Assembly (NCBI GenBank): GCA_022710725.1
Contig: JAKLGK010000001.1
Coordinates: 425,010-489,009, forward strand
From: Verrucomicrobiota bacterium
GTDB taxonomy: Bacteria; Verrucomicrobiota; Kiritimatiellia; CAIQIC01; JAGNIJ01
Reading direction: 5' to 3'
DNA: 64,000 nt
Below the pieces are notes generated by a model, which saw only the letters and a list, made by a program, of their open reading frames with translations, made no database searches and was not told the DNA's origin. Position 1 is the first letter of the stretch, and each line of letters begins with the position of its first letter. Shown piece after piece: positions 42,227-51,498 of the stretch. Made by a program: the position numbers and the translations under genes.

Positions 42227-43891
42227 ATGTACGCGCTGCACATCTTGACCGGCCCCTGGAAGGGCAAGCGGGTGACCGTCCGCGAACCGAGCCTGCTCAT
42301 CGGGCGCGACGCGGAATGCCCCCTGCGCCTGCCCGACGACGAGATCTCGCGAAAGCACGTGACCATCGAGGAGCGGCCGGACGGCTTGCACATCCGCGAC
42401 CTGGGCTCGCTGAACGGATTCCTCGTCAACGGACAGCCCGCGCGGGAGGCCCGGCTGCAGGAGGGATCGATCATCGAGCTGGGCCGCACGCGCTTGCAGG
42501 TCCGCCTGGCCGCCGCGCCGGCCCGGCCCTCCCGCCGACGGATCGGGTGGTTACAGGGCTGGACCGCGGCCGCCGTCGCCGCGCTGCTCATGGGCCAGCT
42601 GGTCTTCCTCCTGGCGCTTTCCATGCGGGGCGTAAAACTGCTGAAGGTGGTGGAAAAGACCGTGGCGCTGTCGACTCCGGCCGGCCAGCCTAAAGCCACG
42701 GTTCCGTCCGCCGCGCCGCCCGAGGTTGGACTGGCGCCGGAAACGGAGCCCGCGCCGCCGGTCGTGAGCAACGAGCTTTCCCAGCTGCGCGCGGACGTGG
42801 AAGATCTGCGCCGCCAGGTAGCGGAGGCGACGGCGCCCGCGGCCCCGGCCGCCGTCGAGCCCGTTCCTCCGCCGCCCGCCCCGGCGCCGCTCCCCGAGCC
42901 CGCCCCGGCGCCCGAGCCGACGCCTGTCGAAGCGGCGACGCCGGCGGAAACCGTTCCCGTCTCCGAACCGGCGCCGGCCCCGGCGGAAGACCCGCTGGTC
43001 GCGCGCGCCAAGGCCATGCTGGGCGAGGCCGCGGCCGAGATCCAGAAGGTCAACCTGCTGGAAGCCGACACGCTCCTGGAGCGCATCCAGATCATGGCGC
43101 CCGACTTCCTGCCCGCGTACATCGAGCGGGCGCGCCTGTACGAGCAGCGGGGGTTGCTCAACAAGGCCGGCGAGCAATGGGCGATCGTGCTGCAGAAGAG
43201 CATCGGCAACCCGCTTTACGAGCAGGCCGCCGCCGAGCGCATCCGCCTGGCGCGGGCCGCCGCCTTCGTCCCGCCGCCGTCCGTCGTGCCGCGCCGACGG
43301 GAGCCCGCCCCGGCGGAGCCGAGGCTGCCGCGCCGCGTCCGGCTGGCCTCCCTGGAGCAGGAAAAGCTCCCGGTCACGGAAGGCTACGAGGAAATGCGCC
43401 TGCTGCGGATCGCCGTCCGCGCCATGGCCAGCGAGCGGCAGCTCGACCCCGACGATATCCGCGTCGCCGTGACGTTCTTCGACGAGGAATACACTTCCAA
43501 GGAAGTCGTCCCCACGACGGTCTCGGTTCCGTCCTCGCCCCTGCCGGTCAGCGGCGAGGGCTCGTCCGGCGGGCCCTACGCGGTGACGGCCACGTACATG
43601 GTGCCCGCGGGTCAGCGGGCGAAGGAGGAGAAGGCGTCGGGCCGACGCTTCCGCTACCACGGGTACGCCGTGCGCGTCTACTACCGCGAACAGCTGCAGG
43701 ACGAAGGCGCGCGCCCGAAGGCGCTGCTGGAGAAGCTGCGGGCCCTGCCCTCTCCCTTCCACAAGCCCTCCAGCCCCGCGCCCAAGCCGGCCGCCACCAA
43801 CCTGCCCGCGATCCCCGCCGCGCCGGCGCCCGCCGACCCTCCGGCTCCGAAGTCCGAACCGCTCGATGTCGACGCGCCGGTCGGGCGGTAA
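42227..43891 (+). CDS. FHA-domain membrane protein with Pro/Ala-rich linker
   Basis: This is a 554-residue protein. An N-terminal FHA domain (about 2-92: LLIGRDAECPLRLPDDEISR, KHVTIE, LGSLNGFLVNG) should bind phospho-Thr. One membrane helix lies at about 110-130. After a short coil (about 180-200), a Pro/Ala/Glu-rich linker (about 205-255) leads to a helical region that may be TPR-like (AKAMLGEAAAEIQKVNLLEA...). A C-terminal beta-rich domain of unknown type (about 380-490) and another Pro-rich tail follow. It is a plausible reader of phosphorylation by the Ser/Thr kinase at 31776. Confidence 0.85.
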   Translation: MYALHILTGPWKGKRVTVREPSLLIGRDAECPLRLPDDEISRKHVTIEERPDGLHIRDLGSLNGFLVNGQPAREARLQEGSIIELGRTRLQVRLAAAPARPSRRRIGWLQGWTAAAVAALLMGQLVFLLALSMRGVKLLKVVEKTVALSTPAGQPKATVPSAAPPEVGLAPETEPAPPVVSNELSQLRADVEDLRRQVAEATAPAAPAAVEPVPPPPAPAPLPEPAPAPEPTPVEAATPAETVPVSEPAPAPAEDPLVARAKAMLGEAAAEIQKVNLLEADTLLERIQIMAPDFLPAYIERARLYEQRGLLNKAGEQWAIVLQKSIGNPLYEQAAAERIRLARAAAFVPPPSVVPRRREPAPAEPRLPRRVRLASLEQEKLPVTEGYEEMRLLRIAVRAMASERQLDPDDIRVAVTFFDEEYTSKEVVPTTVSVPSSPLPVSGEGSSGGPYAVTATYMVPAGQRAKEEKASGRRFRYHGYAVRVYYREQLQDEGARPKALLEKLRALPSPFHKPSSPAPKPAATNLPAIPAAPAPADPPAPKSEPLDVDAPVGR

Positions 43892-43921
43892 AAACGGCGC
43901 CGCGCGAGCCGGCCGCCCGGC

Positions 43922-46900
43922 CTACTCCCGGCCCGTCTTGATCCGGTAGAACCGCTGCTGCGCGCCCGGCACCACATCCGTCCACACGTTCACCGGCGGG
44001 ATGCCGGGCAGGTTGGTCGCCGGGACCAGCGGCGCGAACCCGTCCATCAGGTTCGTGGTGAACATGACGTCGTAGTACCGGCCGGTCACGCTGACCCAGC
44101 GCACGAGGTAGCCGCCCGAATGGCCGTCCGTCACGAGTTGGCTGGCCCGCAGCACGCTGCCGGTGTCCTTCGGGCCGGTGCCGGCGAGGAACTCGTCGCC
44201 GTCCGGCGCGCCGTCCTGGTCCCAGTCTGACGTCGCGTGCGCCGCGGTCAGGTTGCCGAAGTTCGCCTGCTCCCAGGCGTCGTCCATGCCGTCGCCGTCG
44301 CTGTCGACGAACCCGGAGAGGCGGGTGACGGTGACCGTGTCCGCGTACCAAGTCCCCGCGCCGCCCGCGCCGGGCCGCGTGACCCGCGGGTCGTTGAAGA
44401 ACACGTCGTAGTCGCTGCCGCCGCCGGTGCTGTAGTTCCAGACGCGGAAGCGCGCGACGGTCTTGTCGGACAGGTTCTCGAGGCTACCGGTGACCGTGCG
44501 CGTCGAGCTGCCGTACGGCAGGATCTGGACGGAGTAGGCGTTCGTGGCGGTGAGCCGGAAGCTGATTTCCAGCCCGGCGCCGGTCCAGCCGATGTCCGTG
44601 CTGTTGCCGGTGATGCTGTAATTCGTGTCGCCGCCGTTGAAGAAGAACTGCCACAGCGTCTCGCCGGCGGCGTTCTGCAGGGCGATGCCCGCGCCACGTC
44701 CGGTGTCGATGTAGCCGTTCTCGAACTTCGCGAAGAACACGTCCGCCGTGGTCAGGGCCGCGTTGAACGACCGCTTGGCCTCGGAGAGTTGCCCGTTGTT
44801 CGCGTACAGGCCCCAGGCCTTGGTACCGATGTTGCACTGCGGGGCGTTGCTGCAGACGAACGCGCCCGCCTGGTTGACGTCAGAGGTGCTGGTGTAGAGC
44901 GACCAAGCCGCGAACCCCGTCCCGGCGTTCTGGTTGTTCGTCCAGCCCGTGTTGTAGGCCGTCGCGGAGGCGTTGTCCGCGGCCGTCGTTGTTGTACCGG
45001 ATACCGGCTGGTTCGTGCCGGCGATGGCGATGACGTTGGCGCCCTGCGCCAGCGGGATGCCGGCCGCGGACCAGGATGCGCCGGCGGCGCAGGTCCCGCT
45101 GCCCCCGGTCAGGCTGTTGCTCCAGTGCAGCCAGCCCGTGATCGCCGCCTCCGCGAGCCCGGACACGGTGACCTGGGTCGTGTCCGCGCCGACCGTGACA
45201 TTGGAGGCCGGGGTGGTGATGACCAGGCCCGTGATGTCCTCGCACCCGGTCACCGTCACCTTCCAGTCGTTCTTGTTGTTATTGTCCCAGGTGCCCGCGC
45301 CGTTGTTGAACACGCAGTTGATCTCGTAGGTGCCGACCGGCGCGGAATAGGTGTACTGCCAGGCTCCGCCGCCCAGGGCGGTCATGGTCGGGTCCGGGTC
45401 GATCACGTCCTGCCAGTCGTTGTGCCCGACGTGGATGTAGACCGGCTGCGCGCTCTTCAGGGTTCCGTCATTCGCCGTGTAGGTGATCGTCACGTCCACG
45501 CAGCCGTTCGGCGCGGTGGGACTGAAGGCCACGGTGGAGGCGTTGGTGCCGCTCCCGCCGCCGTTGGTGCCGCAGTTGGACACGGCCAGGTCCCAGTCCT
45601 GCCCGCCGTTGTTGTCCCACACGCCCGAGCCGTTGTTGAAGGCCACATTCATCTCGGTCGTGTTGGTCGGCACGGAATAGACATAGGTCCAGTAGTCGCC
45701 CGAGCTGGTCATCGCCGGGTCGGGGGTGATCGTGTCCTGCCAGCCGTTGCGGCCGACGTGCGCGTACACCTGCCCGGCGCCGAGCGGGCTGCCGGACTTC
45801 TTGTACTTGATCGTCACCGGGTTGCACCCGTCGGGCGAGGCGGGATCGAACTCGACGTACGGCCCCGTGCCGCCGCCCGTGCTCTCGCCGACCCAGACGT
45901 GGAAGATGTCGCTGCGGTTGGTGTTGCCCTTCGTGTCCACGGCCTCGACGAAGTAGTCGATCATCGCATCGTGCTGGCCCGAAACGGTCCCGAGGTAGCG
46001 CTGCGCGCGGTTGGCCGGGTCGGGCACGTTCGGCCCCTTGACCGAGGGCCACCAGGAGGCGGTCATCGTCGCGTTGCTCCACGCCGTGACCTTGGCCGCG
46101 TTCTGGGCGTACACCTCGTTGTCGGTCTCGTTCACCGGGTTCACGCCGTCGAGGTCCACGCGCCAGCACAGCTTGACCAGCGCGAGACCGCTGACGTCCT
46201 CGACGAACGTCCACACGTCGAAATCGGAGGACGCGTTCGACGACTCGTTCCACATCTTGCCGCCCGGGTTGTACGGCTGGCGCTGGGGCGGGAAGATGCT
46301 CGGCGCGACGGGATCGGAGCCGCTGTGGCGCCCCAGCACCTTGTTCGCCTCGCCGATCGCCATGTTCACCGCGCGCGTCGTGTTGCCGTCCCACGGGTTG
46401 GCGCGGTCGTAGTCCCAGTACCAGTAGCAGGAGGTCTCGGCGTTCAGGTAGTAGTGCCAGGCCTTGGCGGTGTCGGTGCCGATGCCCCACTCGACGTCGT
46501 TCATGGAGTAGCCGCTTTCCAGCGCCTCCGCCGTCAGCACCCAGTTGATCCCGGCGACGAGGACGGACCACGACCACATGTCCGGCATCTCGCCGTCCCG
46601 GTTCTCGTAGGAGAGCCACTTGTCGAAGTACGGCGTGCCGCCGTCGATGCCGACCCAGCTCCCGGGTTCGACGTGAATGACGTCGTTCGTGTCCGGCGGG
46701 TACATCGAAAGGTAGTCCTGCACGGAGGTATGGTCGAAGTCGGCGTTGGCCTGGCACATGGACAGGAAGTTGCCGTGCTGCCCGTTCCAGGCGTCGGAGT
46801 TCTTCATGCCGTAGTTGTCGCCGTCGCTGTGGCACAGGATCATCATCGGCTTGGCCGCGTTGTTGTTCTTGGCGACATGGGAGCCCCAGACGTTCTCGGG

Positions 46901-47788
46901 CTTGAAGGCGCCATACCCGCCGCGGCCGTTCTCGTTGCCCTCGTACCGCCCCGCCGGGACCGCGATGATCTTCTGCCGTACGCCGGTCCAGGGGTTGACG
47001 TGCTGCACGTAGTGCGGCTGGTAGGACCACGGGGCGAGGACCTGGGTCGGCGCCCAGACGTTCTGGAGCTGGACCCACTCGCTGTTCAAGGCCGTGGAGC
47101 CGGGGTTGTTCACGTCGGCCTTGTTCGGGCGGCACGAGCTGCCGTCGTTCCACGGGAAGTCCGGCACGGTGCGGAACAGGTGCCCGTTGTCCACGATCAC
47201 CCACTCCATGCCCTCGTCCACCAGGGCCGGGATGATCCACTCCGCGAACGCGCACTCCGGCGGCCAGAAGCCCTTCGAGTACTGCCCTCCCGTGTCCCAC
47301 ACGTCCTTGTACTGCTCCTTGTGCAGGCGGATCTGCATGACCATCGATTCCTTGAACGTCAGCGGCATCAGGCTGTGGTGGTAGGGAATGCCGACGAGGT
47401 CGAGGCGCGGGTTGTTGAGCGAAGTCTTCAGGCCGTTGCGGGCCCAGCGGTAATTGCCGACCCACGAGTTGTAGCCCCACAGGTTGTTGTTGTTCTCCGC
47501 GAGCGAGCCGGAATAGCTCACCTGCGCGCCCGCGTGGTCCATGCCCCGGTCCGCGCCCTGCTGCACCGCGTCCTTCGGCCAGTTCCGGTAGGCGTTGTAG
47601 CGGTCGCCGTCCCACACGCCGGCCACGCTAAAATTGAATTCGGTAGTATCGTTGACGCTCTTGTACGGATAGTAGATCGGCTGGTGCATGTGCCACAGGT
47701 ACGTCACGTGGAACGGCACGGCGGAGCACACGGTGCCGACCAGCATCAGGGCCAAGGCGACAGCAGAATCAATGCGCGAAGTTGTCAT
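43922..47788 (-). CDS. Giant secreted GH57 glucanase with CBM25-like modules
   Basis: This is a 1288-residue exported protein. A signal peptide (about 1-23) is followed by a GH57 domain (about 25-500). VTYLWHMHQPIYYPYKS is the opening, and GFWPPECAFAEWIIPALVDEG contains the conserved Glu region of the family. Two CBM25-like starch-binding modules lie at about 660-770 and 775-875 (HVGRNGWQDTITPDP and HVGHNDWQDVIDPDP). Two further beta domains, a TSP3-like DSDGDGMDDAWEQANFG and the shared C-terminal VRWVSVTGRYYDVMFTTNL...FYRIKTGRE module end it. The likely action is on extracellular alpha-glucans. A LacI-type palindrome lies upstream. Confidence 0.9.
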   Translation of the reverse strand: MTTSRIDSAVALALMLVGTVCSAVPFHVTYLWHMHQPIYYPYKSVNDTTEFNFSVAGVWDGDRYNAYRNWPKDAVQQGADRGMDHAGAQVSYSGSLAENNNNLWGYNSWVGNYRWARNGLKTSLNNPRLDLVGIPYHHSLMPLTFKESMVMQIRLHKEQYKDVWDTGGQYSKGFWPPECAFAEWIIPALVDEGMEWVIVDNGHLFRTVPDFPWNDGSSCRPNKADVNNPGSTALNSEWVQLQNVWAPTQVLAPWSYQPHYVQHVNPWTGVRQKIIAVPAGRYEGNENGRGGYGAFKPENVWGSHVAKNNNAAKPMMILCHSDGDNYGMKNSDAWNGQHGNFLSMCQANADFDHTSVQDYLSMYPPDTNDVIHVEPGSWVGIDGGTPYFDKWLSYENRDGEMPDMWSWSVLVAGINWVLTAEALESGYSMNDVEWGIGTDTAKAWHYYLNAETSCYWYWDYDRANPWDGNTTRAVNMAIGEANKVLGRHSGSDPVAPSIFPPQRQPYNPGGKMWNESSNASSDFDVWTFVEDVSGLALVKLCWRVDLDGVNPVNETDNEVYAQNAAKVTAWSNATMTASWWPSVKGPNVPDPANRAQRYLGTVSGQHDAMIDYFVEAVDTKGNTNRSDIFHVWVGESTGGGTGPYVEFDPASPDGCNPVTIKYKKSGSPLGAGQVYAHVGRNGWQDTITPDPAMTSSGDYWTYVYSVPTNTTEMNVAFNNGSGVWDNNGGQDWDLAVSNCGTNGGGSGTNASTVAFSPTAPNGCVDVTITYTANDGTLKSAQPVYIHVGHNDWQDVIDPDPTMTALGGGAWQYTYSAPVGTYEINCVFNNGAGTWDNNNKNDWKVTVTGCEDITGLVITTPASNVTVGADTTQVTVSGLAEAAITGWLHWSNSLTGGSGTCAAGASWSAAGIPLAQGANVIAIAGTNQPVSGTTTTAADNASATAYNTGWTNNQNAGTGFAAWSLYTSTSDVNQAGAFVCSNAPQCNIGTKAWGLYANNGQLSEAKRSFNAALTTADVFFAKFENGYIDTGRGAGIALQNAAGETLWQFFFNGGDTNYSITGNSTDIGWTGAGLEISFRLTATNAYSVQILPYGSSTRTVTGSLENLSDKTVARFRVWNYSTGGGSDYDVFFNDPRVTRPGAGGAGTWYADTVTVTRLSGFVDSDGDGMDDAWEQANFGNLTAAHATSDWDQDGAPDGDEFLAGTGPKDTGSVLRASQLVTDGHSGGYLVRWVSVTGRYYDVMFTTNLMDGFAPLVPATNLPGIPPVNVWTDVVPGAQQRFYRIKTGRE

Positions 47789-47846
47789 GGCGGATATCCT
47801 TTGTGCAAAGCGAATGCTCTAAACAAACCCGGGCCCCGCATTCCTG

Positions 47847-47858
47847 TAAAGCGCTTTA
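47847..47858. promoter_or_regulatory. LacI-family-type operator upstream of the GH57 gene
   Basis: The perfect 12-bp palindrome TAAAGCGCTTTA, within TGTAAAGCGCTTTAGCA, has the central CG and AA/TT flanks of LacI/GalR-family sites. It lies about 60 nt upstream of the GH57 start codon. Confidence 0.55.
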
Positions 47859-47904
47859 GCAGGCAAAAGAACGAGCGGCGTTTAGCGAGCTTCCGCACTG
47901 CCGC

Positions 47905-48333
47905 TCAACGCGAAAACGGCGCAACCACCTCAAAGCCATTAAATTCCGACGCGAGGGCGGGCTCGTCTTCTCGCTCGAACAAAACCTTCAGATTCGGCCC
48001 GGCATCCATCGTGAAGTATACGGCCAGCCCTGCGCTCGAAGTTCCGCCACGCGTTTCATGACGGCTAGGGATTCGGGTTTCCAGTAGATCACCGGGGGCC
48101 ATGCCGCGATCATCGTCGCGTGCATCGCCAGGGCGTTGGACTCCGCCGCGCGAACTTCCGGCAGGTCGGCGGCCACCTTCGCGGGCCAGGCGCGGTAGAG
48201 CGGCGATGCCTCGACCGTGCGCTTCATCCCCGCCCGCGAGCCGACCGCCTTCTCCTCGCCCGAGATCACCACGAGCCCCATCCGCAGGTCCGGCCAGCGC
48301 CGCGAACCCGGACGCCGATAGCAAGCGGAACGA
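47905..48333 (-). pseudogene. Decayed partial copy of mvaD
   Basis: Nearly identical to the 3' half of the intact mvaD gene at 51499-52491. Three lesions are visible. A lost C (GGCCAGCCCTG against GGCCAGCCCCTG near 48025) shifts the frame. A 39-bp deletion between CCGCCGCGCG repeats removes 13 codons. A deletion of roughly 170 bp near 48302 joins GGCCAG to CGCCGCG. The 5' half is missing. Peptides such as MGLVVISGEEKAVGSRAGMK remain. It cannot encode a working enzyme. Confidence 0.9.
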
Positions 48334-48493
48334 CTTCCTTGGCCGAAGCACGAATATCAGCCCGCGCAGCGGGATCGCGGGCCGCTGCAATTAGTGCTTG
48401 AATAACGCAGCGGGCAGGTCGAAACTGAACTAGAGCGGCTGAAGCACTGACCGCTGGGGATTCCGCCGCGTACAGTCAGGAGGTGCGCGCGCC
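48334..48493. other. Gene-free stretch with a nested hairpin
   Basis: AAGCAC/GTGCTT enclose GCCCGCG/CGCGGGC (about 48344-48401). No T-run follows. No gene seen. Confidence 0.35.
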
Positions 48494-50104
48494 ATGAAAC
48501 GGGCTTTACGCTCTGTCTTCTGTTTAACCCTGTCGCTTGCCGGGCCGGTCTACGCTGAATCCATGCCGCAGGACTCCTGGTATTTCAGTCATCAGTGGGG
48601 AGGATACGGTTCGGCAGAGGGGAAGTTCAATGTGCCGCGCGGCGTTGCCGTTGGACCCGATGGCCGGGTGTATGTGGCCGATTACACCAACAAGCGCATT
48701 CAGGTGTTTGAAGCGGACGGCACGTTTGTTCGCACATGGAGTTGTCCCTCTCCCTGGGGCTTGGCCGTGTCATCAGGCGGACAAGTGTTCGTGGCCGGGA
48801 GCAGGACTAATTGCATCCTGGTGTATGAAGCCGATGGCACGTTCGTGCGCCAATGGGGAAGCCGGGGAGCGGGAAGCGGGCAGTTTGATTTGCCCACGGG
48901 CGTCTCGGTGGCGCCGGACGGCCGGATCTGGGTCGCGGACAGCGGCAACCATCGCATCCAGGTATTTGAAACAGACGGCACCTTCGTGCGATCGCTGGGC
49001 CGCTACGGCTCGCTCGATGGACAGTTTTCATCTCCCCGGGGCGCCGCGGTGGGGCCTGAGGGACGGGTGTATGTAGCGGATTACGGCAACCAGCGCGTTC
49101 AAGTTCTTGAACAGGATGGCACGTTTGTGCGCCAATGGGGTCCTGTGGCCGAGGCACGAAGCGTGACCGTGCTTCCCGGCGGACGGGTGTTTGTTCCCGT
49201 AAGCAACCAGATCCTGGTTTTTGAATCAGACGGCACGCTCCTGCGGGAACTGAATCTCGTCGGCCTGTCCGAAGCCGCCGTTGCCCCCGACGGCCGGGTG
49301 CTGGCGACGGAGTGGGATGGCCACACCCTGCACGTGTTTGAGCCGACCTACCGGACCTTCGCATTCAACGGCAGCATTCCCTCGCCCGGCGTGGTTCGCT
49401 GCCGGCAGAGGCCGGGTTATTCCTACCTGGATATTGACTATCTCGTGGCCGACCCCGACAGCCCGACCGTGACCGTGGCCGTGGCGGCCTTCGAGGGGGG
49501 GACCAATTCGCTGGAGCGGTTTGTCAGGATCAGCACGCTACTGGAGGGAACCGAAGCCCAGGTCGGTCCCAACGTGGCCGCCAATACCACCAACCGGATT
49601 TCCTGGAACGTGGGGGCCGATTGGCCGGCGGACTACGTGGAATTGAAAGTCCGGGTGATGGCCAGCGACGGTCGGGGCTTGCTTGATATCGGGTTCATCA
49701 CGCTCCCCACCAACGGGCCGGAGCCCGCCCTGACCATAAGCGCCTCTCCCATCACGCACGACGATATGTTGCCCCTATGGATCTGGCTGCTGGCCACAAA
49801 CGACGCCTCCATCCACCTCTCTTCGGGCCTGGTATACGGTGTGGGCGGCGCCTACGATGGCGCGTTGCTGGCCAGTAATACCCTGACCCTGCCCCAGGGG
49901 CGCGCCTTTCTGTTCGATCGCATGGGCCTCCGAGAGGCGACCGCCGGTGAAGTCTCCCGGGCCAAAACAGGCCCCGGAGGGGTGACCAATCTCTGGGCCC
50001 CGCGGATTACCGTGGGCCCGAACCGATGGCCGGGCGGGGTCAACGAGTACGGTTTCGACACGGGGAAGTGGGGCGCCGATGCCTGGTGGGTGGTCAAGGA
50101 ATAG
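48494..50104 (+). CDS. Secreted NHL-repeat beta-propeller protein
   Basis: This is a 536-residue protein. A signal peptide (about 1-21) leads to NHL repeats over about 30-290 with the unit GVAVGPDGRVYVADYTNKRI QVFEADGTFVR repeated about six times, enough for one propeller. About 290-536 is a separate domain rich in beta strands, without a recognised family. AGGAGG lies 10 nt before the ATG. It is followed after 9 nt by another secreted protein gene. The role is probably binding of extracellular or surface ligands. Confidence 0.88.
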   Translation: MKRALRSVFCLTLSLAGPVYAESMPQDSWYFSHQWGGYGSAEGKFNVPRGVAVGPDGRVYVADYTNKRIQVFEADGTFVRTWSCPSPWGLAVSSGGQVFVAGSRTNCILVYEADGTFVRQWGSRGAGSGQFDLPTGVSVAPDGRIWVADSGNHRIQVFETDGTFVRSLGRYGSLDGQFSSPRGAAVGPEGRVYVADYGNQRVQVLEQDGTFVRQWGPVAEARSVTVLPGGRVFVPVSNQILVFESDGTLLRELNLVGLSEAAVAPDGRVLATEWDGHTLHVFEPTYRTFAFNGSIPSPGVVRCRQRPGYSYLDIDYLVADPDSPTVTVAVAAFEGGTNSLERFVRISTLLEGTEAQVGPNVAANTTNRISWNVGADWPADYVELKVRVMASDGRGLLDIGFITLPTNGPEPALTISASPITHDDMLPLWIWLLATNDASIHLSSGLVYGVGGAYDGALLASNTLTLPQGRAFLFDRMGLREATAGEVSRAKTGPGGVTNLWAPRITVGPNRWPGGVNEYGFDTGKWGADAWWVVKE

Positions 50105-50113
50105 GATGCGATC

Positions 50114-51484
50114 ATGCGGCGCGCGCCCCAACGAATCTTTACCGTCAGCCTGATACTGGCAGGAGGCTTCGTGCCCGACGCGTCAGGCGCCACGGTGCAG
50201 GTGACACAGCGCTCGATCCCTGCGGGTATCGTGGATCTCAGTATGATGGTGGACACCCCAACGAATTTCATGACTGTGTCCGCTCCCATGGAGGCGTCCT
50301 CCCTTCGCTTCACGCACTGGACCGTCAACGGCGCGCGATCGAACGATGCCTTCGGACGGGCGGTCAACCCGGCCTGGTTTGAAGTCCACGAGTCGGTGGA
50401 CGCCGTGGCCCATTACATGGAGGCCCCTGTTGACTCCGATGCCGACGGCGTGCCGGACTGGTTTGAAGTGCATTTTTTCGACAGCCTGACCAACACCGCC
50501 TCGTCGGATGCAGACGCGGATGGGTGGAGCCTGCTGGAGGAATACCGCCGGGATGGGCATCCCCGCATTTCAAACTCTTTTTACTCCGGCGGCATCTCGA
50601 TGCGCCATTCGGAACCCGTGTGCGTCAATCTGGCGGAGCTCTTCAGCTGGTCCGTCGCCAGCGACCCTGGGGGGCTCATCCCGTCGCGATCAGGACTGGC
50701 CACCAACGGCGTCATGATCACTGCAACGAGCCACTGGCGCGAAATATCGGGCTACTGTTTTGGCTACTGGACGCTGAATGGCGCGCGGCAGGCCGATGCC
50801 CTGGGCACGGCGCTTTCCCGGTTGACCTTCACCGTGACCACCTCCATGACCGCCGTGGCCCACTACGTTCCCCCCACGCAGGATACGGATGGCGATGGGC
50901 TGCCGGACTGGTGGGAATCCCGCTTTTTGGGCCGCTTCGATTACGGCCCGAACGCCGACCCCGATAGCGACGGGTTCGGCCTGCTCCAGGAATTCCGATG
51001 GGAACTTCATCCTGTGGTTTCCAACGCCTTTCTTCCCGGCGGCGTCTCCATGCGCAACTCCGAACAGGTGCCCGTGGTGCGGGCGGATCCCCTGGCGGAC
51101 GTGGACGGGGATGGCCTTCCAAACTGGTGGGAAGAACAGTATTTCGGGGGGCCGACCAACGCCACGCCCCTGGCGGATAGCGACTATGACGGGCTCCCGA
51201 ATCAAGATGAAATGGCCGCCGGAACGGACCCGACTAGCCGGCTCTCCTGCCTGCAACTGGAGGGCTCTGTGCTGCCCGATGCCGTGGATGGTTTCGTGAT
51301 CCGATGGCAGAGTGTCACGGGCAGAACGTACTCGATCCAGCGCGGCACCAATCTCATGTGGCGCTCGTCGATCTCTTTGATCGCCGACGGCATTTGCGGA
51401 CAGCCGGATTTCACGAGCCACACCGATACCACCGCGGAGACAGAGGGTCCGTATTTTTATTCCATCGGGATCGAAGCGCCGTAA
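50114..51484 (+). CDS. Secreted protein with repeat and TSP3 units
   Basis: This is a 456-residue exported protein (signal peptide about 1-25). Two beta modules of the Divergent-InlB/bacterial-repeat kind (FTHWTVNGAR...VDAVAHYM and FGYWTLNGAR...MTAVAHYV) alternate with TSP3 units (DSDADGVPDWFEVHFFD, DTDGDGLPDWWESRFLG, DVDGDGLPNWWEEQYFG). It ends with the shared VIRWQSVTGRTYSIQRGTNL...FYSIGIEAP module. It is translated right after the propeller gene. A structural or adhesive surface role is inferred. Confidence 0.82.
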   Translation: MRRAPQRIFTVSLILAGGFVPDASGATVQVTQRSIPAGIVDLSMMVDTPTNFMTVSAPMEASSLRFTHWTVNGARSNDAFGRAVNPAWFEVHESVDAVAHYMEAPVDSDADGVPDWFEVHFFDSLTNTASSDADADGWSLLEEYRRDGHPRISNSFYSGGISMRHSEPVCVNLAELFSWSVASDPGGLIPSRSGLATNGVMITATSHWREISGYCFGYWTLNGARQADALGTALSRLTFTVTTSMTAVAHYVPPTQDTDGDGLPDWWESRFLGRFDYGPNADPDSDGFGLLQEFRWELHPVVSNAFLPGGVSMRNSEQVPVVRADPLADVDGDGLPNWWEEQYFGGPTNATPLADSDYDGLPNQDEMAAGTDPTSRLSCLQLEGSVLPDAVDGFVIRWQSVTGRTYSIQRGTNLMWRSSISLIADGICGQPDFTSHTDTTAETEGPYFYSIGIEAP

Positions 51485-51498
51485 CGGCGCCCCGCCGT

